Positions 15,632-23,301 of a stretch of 64,000 nt of DNA are shown in pieces. Under the pieces are notes generated by a model. It had not been told where the DNA came from and did not search any database. It saw only the letters and a program-made list of their open reading frames with translations. Both the position numbers and the translations under genes were made by a program. Origin of the DNA: Desulfurispira natronophila (GTDB lineage: Bacteria > Chrysiogenota > Chrysiogenetes > Chrysiogenales > Chrysiogenaceae); assembly GCF_014203025.1 (NCBI RefSeq), contig NZ_JACHID010000007.1:1-64000 (forward strand). Direction: 5' to 3'. The number at the start of each line of letters is the position of its first letter. The first letter of the stretch is position 1.

Positions 15632-16936
15632 ATGGCAAAGCACATTCAACCTCATAATACTTTGCCAGCACACAGTGGCACCAGGATCGGTGTTGTTGGT
15701 CTTGGTTATGTTGGGCTGCCACTAGCAGTGGAGTTTTCTAAGCATTTTAACACCTGGGGTTACGACATTGATGTTGAGCGAGTTAATCAGATAAATCTTG
15801 GTTATGATCATACCCGTGAAGTTGATTCAGTGCAGCTTCAGGGCTCAGCATTGCAGGTAACATCGAACTTGCAAGACATATCTTCTTGTAATGTGTTTAT
15901 CATTACTGTTCCAACTCCAGTTGATTCACATAGAAACCCTGATCTCACCTTGGTCGAAAATGCAACAAAAGATATAGCTCAATTGCTAAAAATTGGGGAT
16001 TTGGTGGTCTACGAATCAACAGTCTATCCTGGTTGCACAGAAGAATTTTGTGTGCCTATCCTTGAGGAGTTAAGTGGGTTAAGGTTAAATGATGATTTCT
16101 TTTGCGGATACAGTCCGGAGCGTATAAACCCAGGGGACAAAAAGCACACACTGCCAGAGATTGTTAAGGTTGTTAGCGGTTCAACTCCAGAAGTTTGCGA
16201 TTTTATTGGGGCTTTTTATAGCAGGATTATTATTGCTGGTGTGTTTAAAACCAAATCAATTCGTGTAGCCGAAGCTGCCAAGGCTATAGAGAATGCGCAG
16301 CGCGACATCAACATTGCTTTTGTCAATGAACTTGCAATCCTTTTCAATAAACTTGGAATAGACACCCTTGAGGTGCTGGAGGCCGCTGGAACCAAGTGGA
16401 ACTTCCTCCCTTTTCGTCCAGGCTTTGTAGGTGGGCACTGTATAGGAGTTGATCCGTACTACCTCACCTATAAGGCACAATCAATAGGCTATCACCCAGA
16501 AGTTATCCTTGCTGGACGTCGCATCAATGACGGCATGGGGAGATATGTTGCACAGCAGGTGGTTAAGCTTCTGATTTCCCGCGGATTTAAGGTGAAGGGT
16601 AGTCGAATTCTTGTCTTGGGCCTGACTTTTAAGGAAAACTGTCCCGATATTCGTAACTCCCAAGTTTTTAGTTTGATTGAAGAGCTTGCAGGTTTCCACT
16701 GCGAAGTGGTGGTGTATGATCCTTGGGTTGAACCAGCAGATACTGATCAAAATACAATATTTAAACTCATTACAAATCTTCAGTGCACAGAAAATATTGA
16801 GTTTGAAGCTGTAATAGGTGCCGTAGCTCACAGTGCCTTTAGTGATGTTAACCCTCGGGATTATGTGCGACGCAATGGGGTAGTATTCGATGTCAAGGGG
16901 ATGTTCGGACTTGAGAGTGTGGATGTGCGGTTATGA
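15632..16936 (+). CDS. wbpA: UDP-N-acetylglucosamine 6-dehydrogenase (WbpA/TviB type)
   Basis: A 434-residue nucleotide-sugar dehydrogenase that oxidises UDP-GlcNAc to its uronate. NAD-binding GVVGLGYVGLPLAVEFSKHF at residue ~19, TVPTPVDSHRNPDL, the ESTVYPGCTE motif, the central helix, and the active-site Cys in FVGGHCIGVDPYYL, followed by the UDP-binding C-terminal domain (GLTFKENCPDIRNS). It overlaps wbpI by 4 bp (ATGA). Its last ~560 bp are repeated after wbpI with about 90% identity. Confidence 0.9.
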   Translation: MAKHIQPHNTLPAHSGTRIGVVGLGYVGLPLAVEFSKHFNTWGYDIDVERVNQINLGYDHTREVDSVQLQGSALQVTSNLQDISSCNVFIITVPTPVDSHRNPDLTLVENATKDIAQLLKIGDLVVYESTVYPGCTEEFCVPILEELSGLRLNDDFFCGYSPERINPGDKKHTLPEIVKVVSGSTPEVCDFIGAFYSRIIIAGVFKTKSIRVAEAAKAIENAQRDINIAFVNELAILFNKLGIDTLEVLEAAGTKWNFLPFRPGFVGGHCIGVDPYYLTYKAQSIGYHPEVILAGRRINDGMGRYVAQQVVKLLISRGFKVKGSRILVLGLTFKENCPDIRNSQVFSLIEELAGFHCEVVVYDPWVEPADTDQNTIFKLITNLQCTENIEFEAVIGAVAHSAFSDVNPRDYVRRNGVVFDVKGMFGLESVDVRL

Positions 16937-18015
16937 AAATACTTACAGTCGTAGGTGCCAGACCACAGTTTATTAAAGCTTCAGCGATGAGTCTAGAAAT
17001 TGCAAAACATGATGGTATAAAAGAGGTCATAGTACATACTGGACAACATTATGACTCTTCAATGTCTGATGTTTTCTTTGATGAAATGAGCATACCGAAA
17101 CCAAAATATAATCTTCATGTTGGCAGTGGTAGCCATGCCACCATGACTGGCAAAATGATGGAAGGGCTGAGTGAGGTTATTTGTAACGAGCACCCTGACT
17201 GGGTGCTCGTTTATGGGGACACTAACTCTACGCTTGCTGGGGCACTAACAGCAAAAAAACTGCACTTCAAGGTTGCCCATATGGAAGCAGGATTAAGAAG
17301 CCATAGTATGCACATGCCTGAAGAAGTTAATCGTATAGTTGTGGATCGTATTAGCGACTTGCTTTTATGTCCAACTGAAACTGCGTACAATATTTTGTCA
17401 GATGAAGGCTTTGACCGCTACCCATGCACTTATGAGAATGTTGGCGATATTATGTTAGACGCAGCCTTTTATTATCAAAGTATGGCCAAACGGCCACTTG
17501 AGCTACGCTTATTCAATTCAGATTTTTTACTATGCACCATACATCGTGCAGAAAATACTGATCAAAAGAATAGGCTAGAGACACTAATCGCTGCATTATA
17601 TTCGGTGGCTGATCACAAACCAATAGTACTTCCTATGCACCCAAGAACGCAACAAGCTCTCCTGAAGTTTAATTTAAGCTTTGACCATCCAAATATTTTT
17701 TTGATTGAGCCTGTAGGTTACCTGCAAATGCTATGGCTTTTAACAAATTGTGATGCAGTTTTGACCGATAGTGGTGGTTTGCAAAAAGAGGCATTTTTTT
17801 TTCACAAGCCATGCTTGATACTGAGAAGCGAAACAGAGTGGGTTGAGTTGCTTGATGTCGGGAATCACCAGCTGGTGAATCCTGAAAATACTTGCATGAT
17901 AGGTATGCTTAAAGCCATGCAGAATGCAGCAGGGCAATATGAGTCGGCACTTTTCGGCGATGGTAAGTGCGCGGAAAAATCCATTGAACTAATATTAAAC
18001 TGGAGTCAGAACTGA
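16933..18015 (+). CDS. wbpI: UDP-N-acetylglucosamine 2-epimerase, non-hydrolysing (WbpI/WecB family)
   Basis: A 360-residue epimerase: VVGARPQFIKASAM, HTGQHYDSSMSDVFF, VYGDTNSTLAGAL, HMEAGLRS and the C-terminal LTDSGGLQKEAFFFHKPCL. It inverts C2 of a UDP-GlcNAc-derived sugar to the manno form; next to wbpA/B/D the substrate is most likely UDP-GlcNAc3NAcA. Starts in an ATGA overlap with wbpA and is followed after 1 bp by the partial wbpA copy. Confidence 0.9.
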   Translation: MKILTVVGARPQFIKASAMSLEIAKHDGIKEVIVHTGQHYDSSMSDVFFDEMSIPKPKYNLHVGSGSHATMTGKMMEGLSEVICNEHPDWVLVYGDTNSTLAGALTAKKLHFKVAHMEAGLRSHSMHMPEEVNRIVVDRISDLLLCPTETAYNILSDEGFDRYPCTYENVGDIMLDAAFYYQSMAKRPLELRLFNSDFLLCTIHRAENTDQKNRLETLIAALYSVADHKPIVLPMHPRTQQALLKFNLSFDHPNIFLIEPVGYLQMLWLLTNCDAVLTDSGGLQKEAFFFHKPCLILRSETEWVELLDVGNHQLVNPENTCMIGMLKAMQNAAGQYESALFGDGKCAEKSIELILNWSQN

Positions 18016-18016
18016 A

Positions 18017-18580
18017 ATGCTTGAAGCCGCTGGAACCAAGTGGAACTTCCTCCCTTTCCGGCCTGGACTTGTCGGTGGGCACTGTATAGGTGTTGATCCG
18101 TACTACCTCACCTATAAGGCACAATCAATAGGCTATCACCCAGAAGTTATCCTTGCTGGGCGTCGCATCAATGACGGCATGGGGAGCTATATTGCACAAC
18201 AAGTGGTTAAGCTTCTGATTTCCCGTGGATTTAGGGTGAAGGGCAGTCGAATTCTGGTCTTGGGCCTAACTTTTAAGGAAAACTGTCCCGATATTCGTAA
18301 CTCACAAATTTTTAGTTTGGTTGCTGAACTTGCAGGTTTCCACTGCGAAGTGGTGGTGTATGACCCTTGGGTTGAACCAACATATACTGATCAAAATACA
18401 ATATTTAAACTCATTACAAATCTTCAATGCACAGAAAATATTGAGTTTCAAGCAGTAATAGGCGCCGTAGCCCATAGTGTATTTGGTGATGTTAACCCTC
18501 GAGATTATGTTCAAAACAATGGGGTAGTGTTTGACGTGAAGGGGATGTTTAAACCAGATACTGTGGATGCGCGGTTGTGA
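18017..18580 (+). CDS. Truncated second copy of wbpA (C-terminal half)
   Basis: A 187-residue open frame matching residues ~248-434 of the full dehydrogenase at 15632, with about 19 differences by eye (~90% identical) and no indel. It keeps the active-site Cys segment (LVGGHCIGVDPYYL) and the UDP-binding domain but lacks the whole NAD-binding domain, so it cannot be a working dehydrogenase alone. An ATG stands where the full gene has GTG, 1 bp after the wbpI stop, with GGAG 11 bp upstream. It has stayed open despite ~10% divergence. It overlaps the next glycosyltransferase (GTGA). It is either a duplication scar that keeps translation coupled or a recently lost gene. Confidence 0.8.
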   Translation: MLEAAGTKWNFLPFRPGLVGGHCIGVDPYYLTYKAQSIGYHPEVILAGRRINDGMGSYIAQQVVKLLISRGFRVKGSRILVLGLTFKENCPDIRNSQIFSLVAELAGFHCEVVVYDPWVEPTYTDQNTIFKLITNLQCTENIEFQAVIGAVAHSVFGDVNPRDYVQNNGVVFDVKGMFKPDTVDARL

Positions 18581-19836
18581 GCAAGCAAGCAAAAAGTATT
18601 CTCATAATAACCAGAGACTTGCCGCCTTATTGCCATCAAGTTGGATGGATGGTGAGAGCCACAACAATGGCGAATTTTCTTTCAAGAAATGGCTATTGCG
18701 TGCATACCCTTTCAGTCAAGCGAAGTGAGAAGTTTAATTTACTGAGCTTAGAAAAAAACATCACTCAGCACTTCATTAGTACAGGCATTGAGATTCATAA
18801 TCATCCTGGCAGTAGAAAGCTTGATTTTACGGTTAGAGCAATACTCAAGTGGGGTGCAGAGCAATTCGGATATATAGATATATTGCAGTTATCTATTCGT
18901 AAGTATTTCAATGAAGCGCGTAAAATTATTAAAAAGTATTCAATTGATACAGTTATCATCAGTTCCCCGCCACACTCGCTACAATTGCTTGTGCCAAGGT
19001 TAAGAAGGCACCTCCCTGAATTGCGAATTATCTCTGATTTAAGGGATCCCTGGGCTTTAAGGAAATGTCACAATTCTAACTCGTCAGAGCAAACTGAAAA
19101 GACAGTGCTTAGAGAAGCTGATTCAGTGTTGGTTGTATCCAGCTACATGGAAGCATACTACAAAGAGTCTTTAGGTGACAATTGTGTTGTTGTGACTGTC
19201 GAGAATGGTTTTGTGAAATCCAATCCTATGGAAAATATTCTGAATGGTGAAGGCTTTGTGGAGTCACCTGATAGCAACAGGATCATGTTGGGGTATTTTG
19301 GTAGTGGTGTATACTCAAAAAGCAGTAATCTCGGAAAAAACTTTTCTATATTATTTGACTTTTTCTCAAGACATTACAGTTTAGCGAAACGTTTTCACCT
19401 AGTCATTCAAGGTGGCTTCAAAGCATATGAAGATATTCCACAAACAGCTCTTGAGGTTACTGTAAAAAATCCAGTAGAGCACAACGCAGCCGTTTTGAAT
19501 ATGACAAAGTGCGATATATGCTTCCAAATATACACAGACAAGAATGATGCACCAATGGTTATGGGTGGTAAAATATACGATTATATTGAGGCAAATGTAC
19601 CTATTCTTCTGCTCGCCCCGGAGAATAGTCACTCCATGAAACTATTCAGCGAACGCCACAAACAGGTATTGTTTGCAGATATCTTTTCAGAAAGCTCTCT
19701 GTGTGACGTATTTGAGATGATTGTTGATGAGTTTGATAGTCGCACTCTTGTAGAGCGAATAATACCACCTATTGAAGCAAACCATTATCTAAGAGATAAT
19801 CAATATAAAAAGATACTCAGTTTGCTTGAGACGTGA
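18577..19836 (+). CDS. Glycosyltransferase, GT4-like
   Basis: A 419-residue protein with GT-B character: ILIITRDLPPYCHQVGWMVR (N-terminal donor-side loop), DTVIISSPPHSLQLLVPRL, the linker LRIISDLRDPWALR, ADSVLVVSSYMEAYYKES, and a C-terminal domain with MLGYFGSGVYSKSSN and MGGKIYDYIEANVPILLLAP. The PPxSxQ and DLRDPW motifs are typical of GT4-like transferases of surface polysaccharide loci. GTG start overlaps the partial wbpA. AT-rich like the island core. Confidence 0.78.
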   Translation: MSKQAKSILIITRDLPPYCHQVGWMVRATTMANFLSRNGYCVHTLSVKRSEKFNLLSLEKNITQHFISTGIEIHNHPGSRKLDFTVRAILKWGAEQFGYIDILQLSIRKYFNEARKIIKKYSIDTVIISSPPHSLQLLVPRLRRHLPELRIISDLRDPWALRKCHNSNSSEQTEKTVLREADSVLVVSSYMEAYYKESLGDNCVVVTVENGFVKSNPMENILNGEGFVESPDSNRIMLGYFGSGVYSKSSNLGKNFSILFDFFSRHYSLAKRFHLVIQGGFKAYEDIPQTALEVTVKNPVEHNAAVLNMTKCDICFQIYTDKNDAPMVMGGKIYDYIEANVPILLLAPENSHSMKLFSERHKQVLFADIFSESSLCDVFEMIVDEFDSRTLVERIIPPIEANHYLRDNQYKKILSLLET

Positions 19837-19869
19837 TACCAAGAACAGACTATTTCGGAAGGTGATATT

Positions 19870-20544
19870 TTGCTAGAAAAGAATAAAGCGATCCGCATGG
19901 TCGACGAGTTGCGCCGACAGCTTATTAGTAATGATATCCCTCTCAATGTTATTGACTATGGTGCTGGGCACCCCAATGATATTCGTAGTCAGCAGCAAAT
20001 GAGTAAAGGTGTAGAGGTGGTAAGCTCTACTAAATGCTATGCTGCCTATGGTGTTAAGGGTGCAGACGCTGAATTTCTCTTTAGTGCAATTCTTAAAGCT
20101 AAACCATGCACAGTCTTAGAGCTTGGTACATGCTGCGGGTTTTCTAGCATTTTGATGTCCAAAGCTATGCCAAAATCTTCTATTTATACCCTGGAAGGAT
20201 CTCCAGAGTTGGTGCAAATTGCTCAGGAAATGCACCACAAGGCAGGCTGCGGGAATATTCAGATCCACACTGGGCGCTTTGTAGATATTTTACCTGGTTT
20301 GTTGCCCTCTATAAGGCCTGTAGATTTTGCGTTTATTGATGGTCATCATGATCGGGATGCCACGGTGCAATACTTTGAGATGATATTACCCTACATGTCC
20401 TACGGTGGGGTTATGGCTTTTGATGATATTACTTGGAGTGACGGTATGAAAGAAGCTTGGGCTGCTATCTGCAGCCATCCTGTCGCTCGCTATGCCGACG
20501 ACAATGGCAAAATTGGCTTGATTCGAGTAGGTGAGTGCAGGTAG
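19870..20544 (+). CDS. Class I SAM-dependent O-methyltransferase
   Basis: A 224-residue O-methyltransferase (methyltransferase_24 / OMT-3 like). SAM motif I is VLELGTCCGFSSILMSKAM, acidic ribose-binding IYTLEGSPELVQIAQ, and metal-site-like VDFAFIDGHHDRDATVQYF and YGGVMAFDDI motifs. A TTG start follows GGAAGGTG. It probably methylates a sugar or small acceptor of the glycan. Base composition begins to rise to the chromosomal level in the next gene. Confidence 0.8.
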   Translation: MLEKNKAIRMVDELRRQLISNDIPLNVIDYGAGHPNDIRSQQQMSKGVEVVSSTKCYAAYGVKGADAEFLFSAILKAKPCTVLELGTCCGFSSILMSKAMPKSSIYTLEGSPELVQIAQEMHHKAGCGNIQIHTGRFVDILPGLLPSIRPVDFAFIDGHHDRDATVQYFEMILPYMSYGGVMAFDDITWSDGMKEAWAAICSHPVARYADDNGKIGLIRVGECR

Positions 20545-20547
20545 TTT

Positions 20548-21630
20548 TTGCCTGGAAAGGGCTATGTCGTGATCTGGTTTGACCTTGTTACTCCTAAAAG
20601 CGTGATGTTCTTTCGCTCAATGATAGCTGAGATTAAGCAGCGTCAGATTGAGGTTCTGGTTACGGCACGTGAAGGAAAAGGGTACCACGAAGTCGTCGAG
20701 CTGCTGGAGCTGCACAACATACCCTTTTTTAACCGAGGAACTTTTGGTGGCGCTGACCTTGGCGACAAGCTTCGCGCCTCTATTGACCGCCAACTGAGCC
20801 TGATGGAGTTTGTGCAGGAGCATGATGTGCATAAACTGGTGTGCTTGTGCAGTGTGGATGCCAACCGGGTAGCTTTTGGGCTGGGTATTCCCATAGTCAA
20901 TTTTTATGATATTCCCCTTTCTGACCACCGCACCAACTTTCGCAAAGCCCTCCCCCAGGCACGCCTGACTCTTCCTTTGTCGAACAAGGCTTTTCGCCCA
21001 TTTATGGTGCCGGAAGAGATTTTTCAACGCTTCAGTCTGGAGCCAGATCAGATTTACTCCTATCCTTTTTTGGATGTGGTTGCGTGGCTTCATGATTTTG
21101 AGCCGGATCGTGAGTACTTTCTGCAGGTTTTGCGTAACTATGGGCTTGATAGTGACAAGCCGACTATTGTGATTCGGGAAGAAGAATTCAAAGCCAGCTA
21201 CGTAATGAAAAAATACCCTATCCTTTACGAGGCACTGGAAAAGCTGCGTACACTCATTGATACCAATATCATTATTGTGCCTCGCTATGAGGCTGAGCCC
21301 CTGGAGGCGATGTTTCCCTACGCTGCTGTGCTGAAGGAAAAGATGGTGGTGCAGCATTTGCTGGCCTTTGCTGATCTCTTTATTGGTGGTGGTGGGACAC
21401 TCAATTCTGAAGCCTGCTACTTCGGTACACCCACTATCTCAACCCGTTCTTTTATTTGCCACTACGACAAGTTTCAGATTGACAAAGGTTTGATGCATAA
21501 AGCCGATACGCCGCAAGATGTCATTGACTTGGCAGTAAAGCTTATTGGCAAGCGCAATGGCAACCACAAGCAGATTTTTGGGGATATGCAGTGTGATATT
21601 CCTTGGTTGGTTGATCGGATATTGGAGTAG
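20548..21630 (+). CDS. DUF354 family glycan-locus protein
   Basis: A 360-residue DUF354 protein, a family with a GT-B-like fold found in archaeal and bacterial surface-carbohydrate loci. Recognisable stretches: VIWFDLVTPKSVMFFRSMI, FFNRGTFGGADLGDKL, VREE-type loop (TIVIREEEFKASYV), VVQHLLAFADLFIGGGGTLN followed by EACYFGTPTISTRS. The GGGGTLNSEA motif resembles the nucleotide-sugar site of WecB-type enzymes. TTG start 3 bp after the previous stop with AGG upstream; alternative start GTG at 20566. Last gene of the island. Confidence 0.78.
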   Translation: MPGKGYVVIWFDLVTPKSVMFFRSMIAEIKQRQIEVLVTAREGKGYHEVVELLELHNIPFFNRGTFGGADLGDKLRASIDRQLSLMEFVQEHDVHKLVCLCSVDANRVAFGLGIPIVNFYDIPLSDHRTNFRKALPQARLTLPLSNKAFRPFMVPEEIFQRFSLEPDQIYSYPFLDVVAWLHDFEPDREYFLQVLRNYGLDSDKPTIVIREEEFKASYVMKKYPILYEALEKLRTLIDTNIIIVPRYEAEPLEAMFPYAAVLKEKMVVQHLLAFADLFIGGGGTLNSEACYFGTPTISTRSFICHYDKFQIDKGLMHKADTPQDVIDLAVKLIGKRNGNHKQIFGDMQCDIPWLVDRILE

Positions 21631-21632
21631 GT

Positions 21633-21709
21633 TAGTCGGTAGTCGGTAGTCGGTAGTGGGTAGTGGGTAGTGGGTAGTGGGTAGTGGGAAGTGGGAAGTG
21701 GGAAGTGGA
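21633..21709 (+). repeat. Heptamer array, copy 3 (11 units)
   Basis: Eleven 7-bp units in three blocks: three TAGTCGG, five TAGTGGG, three AAGTGG(G/A). Seven GGG runs give a strong G-quadruplex pattern on the plus strand. It starts 2 bp after the DUF354 stop. The block structure shows that point variants spread by unit duplication. Confidence 0.92.
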
Positions 21710-21894
21710 TAATGAATGAGTAACCGACGGACAGAAAGATGACTGCACTTCGAGGTATTGTACTCTGAGGTATAAAGCGACATTTTCGATCAAGCTACTA
21801 AGCTGATTATCTGCGGCGTTACTCTTAGGTATTTTTTCCACGTGTGGGGAGCGTAGTATTCGGCTACCCGCTTGGCTCGCCTTGATATAAAGTG
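21710..21894. other. Spacer between the glycan island and murE
   Basis: 185 bp between converging genes. It contains ATCTGCGGCGTTACTC (near 21815), related to the intergenic-type element inside rpn, and GAGGTAT repeated at ~21750 and ~21768. No clear terminator for either strand could be seen. Confidence 0.4.
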
Positions 21895-23301
21895 CTACTC
21901 ACTCTGAAACGAATCTTTGTCGCTAAATAAAATGGTGCGATCGCTGTAGGTTTGTGTTTTTTCGTGACCTTTGCCGGCGATAATCACCAGGTCTTCTGGT
22001 CCGGCCAATTGTCGCGCTTCAGAAATGGCTTGATGGCGATCATGAATAAGATGGCTCTTTGTGGGGTCCATTGTTGCGAGAATTTGACTGGCAATAGTGC
22101 CTGGGTCTTCGCTGCGCGGATTGTCGTCGGTAACGATGCACATATCAGCCAATTGGCTGGCAATTTCCCCCATGACTGGCCGTTTGCTTTGGTCCCGTTC
22201 GCCACCGCATCCAAAGACGAGTATCAGGCGGCCCTGGCACATTTCCCTGGCGGAGGTGAGCAGCTGCTGTAGTGCATCGGGGGTATGAGCGTAGTCAACA
22301 ATGGCCAGCTTGTCTCGGGAAACAACCGGCATAAGGCGTCCATCGATGGGCTGCAGCTGAGCGACGGCTGCGCTGACCTGCTGGCTGTTTTGCCCATCAA
22401 GCAAGGCAAAAGCCACAACTCCCTGTATGTTTTCCAGGTTACCCCGCCCCCGCAAGCTGGAATGAAATTGTTGTTTTGCCATACGAAAACTTATTCCTTT
22501 TTGATCCACTTCTTCATCACTCGCTTGAAATGGCCCGGTTGCCTGGGAGCCAAAGCTCACTATGCCAGCTTTTGGTTCCTGCTCAAGTGGGATTCGCTGG
22601 CGATGCAGCAGAGCAATGGGGGGGGCTGGATCGAAGAGTTTCATTTTGGCATGCAGATAGTCCGACATGGTGTTGTGAAAGTCCAGATGGTCAGGAGTGA
22701 GATTGGTGAAAATCGCTGCGTGAAACGTGATGTGCTCTACCCGTCCCAGGGCAAGAGCATGCGAGGAAACTTCCAAAAAAACATACTGGATTTTCTGCTG
22801 GCGACAGCAGGCAAGTATGTGCTGCAGCTGGGCAGCCCGTGGGGTTGTATTGGCAAGGGGGAGCCACGGTTCTCCGTTACGAGTACAACCCAGCGTGCCA
22901 ATAGTTGCGGTGCGGTACCCCAGGCTCAGGTAGACCTGCTCCAGAAAGCGAACGGTGGAGCTTTTGCCGTTGGTTCCGGTTACGCCAACCACCTTCAGGT
23001 GAGCGGAAGGGTTGTCATAGGCCCAACTGGCAATTTCTCCTTCTCGTGCTTCCAGGTGCGCAATGGGAATGGTCCGGGGAACACCCAGAGGGCGCTGGCA
23101 CAGGGCTCCAGCAATACGGCCTTGGTCAATAAGGCTCTCTAGGTGAGCATGAGGGTCGAAGTGGGCACCGGCAATAGCCAGCAGCAGGCTCTGGCTGTCG
23201 ATATCGCGGGTGTCCCAGGCTAGGCGATTGAAAGTAAAATTTTCTGACTCGCCATGATCTATACCCATAGAGTCCAGCAATTCATATAGATACCGACTCA
23301 T
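21895..23301 (-). CDS. murE: UDP-MurNAc-L-Ala-D-Glu:meso-DAP ligase
   Basis: A 468-residue Mur ligase that adds meso-diaminopimelate to the peptidoglycan precursor in the cytoplasm. ATP site VVGVTGTNGKSSTVRFLEQV, NTTPRA, HLDFHNTMSDYLHAK (Lys carbamylation region KMKLF), and the specificity motif DDNPRSEDP, the DNPR form that selects meso-DAP. The ATG overlaps the ftsI stop (ATGA). No murF follows, unlike typical dcw clusters. Confidence 0.93.
   Translation of the reverse strand: MSRYLYELLDSMGIDHGESENFTFNRLAWDTRDIDSQSLLLAIAGAHFDPHAHLESLIDQGRIAGALCQRPLGVPRTIPIAHLEAREGEIASWAYDNPSAHLKVVGVTGTNGKSSTVRFLEQVYLSLGYRTATIGTLGCTRNGEPWLPLANTTPRAAQLQHILACCRQQKIQYVFLEVSSHALALGRVEHITFHAAIFTNLTPDHLDFHNTMSDYLHAKMKLFDPAPPIALLHRQRIPLEQEPKAGIVSFGSQATGPFQASDEEVDQKGISFRMAKQQFHSSLRGRGNLENIQGVVAFALLDGQNSQQVSAAVAQLQPIDGRLMPVVSRDKLAIVDYAHTPDALQQLLTSAREMCQGRLILVFGCGGERDQSKRPVMGEIASQLADMCIVTDDNPRSEDPGTIASQILATMDPTKSHLIHDRHQAISEARQLAGPEDLVIIAGKGHEKTQTYSDRTILFSDKDSFQSE

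Noticed and set aside
21633-21709. CRISPR array or attachment site at the heptamer arrays
   Set aside because: Unit is 7 bp with no spacers, and there are no cas or integrase genes in the window.
22285-23142. A 285-codon plus-strand frame inside murE
   Set aside because: Antisense shadow; all Mur ligase motifs are on the other strand.
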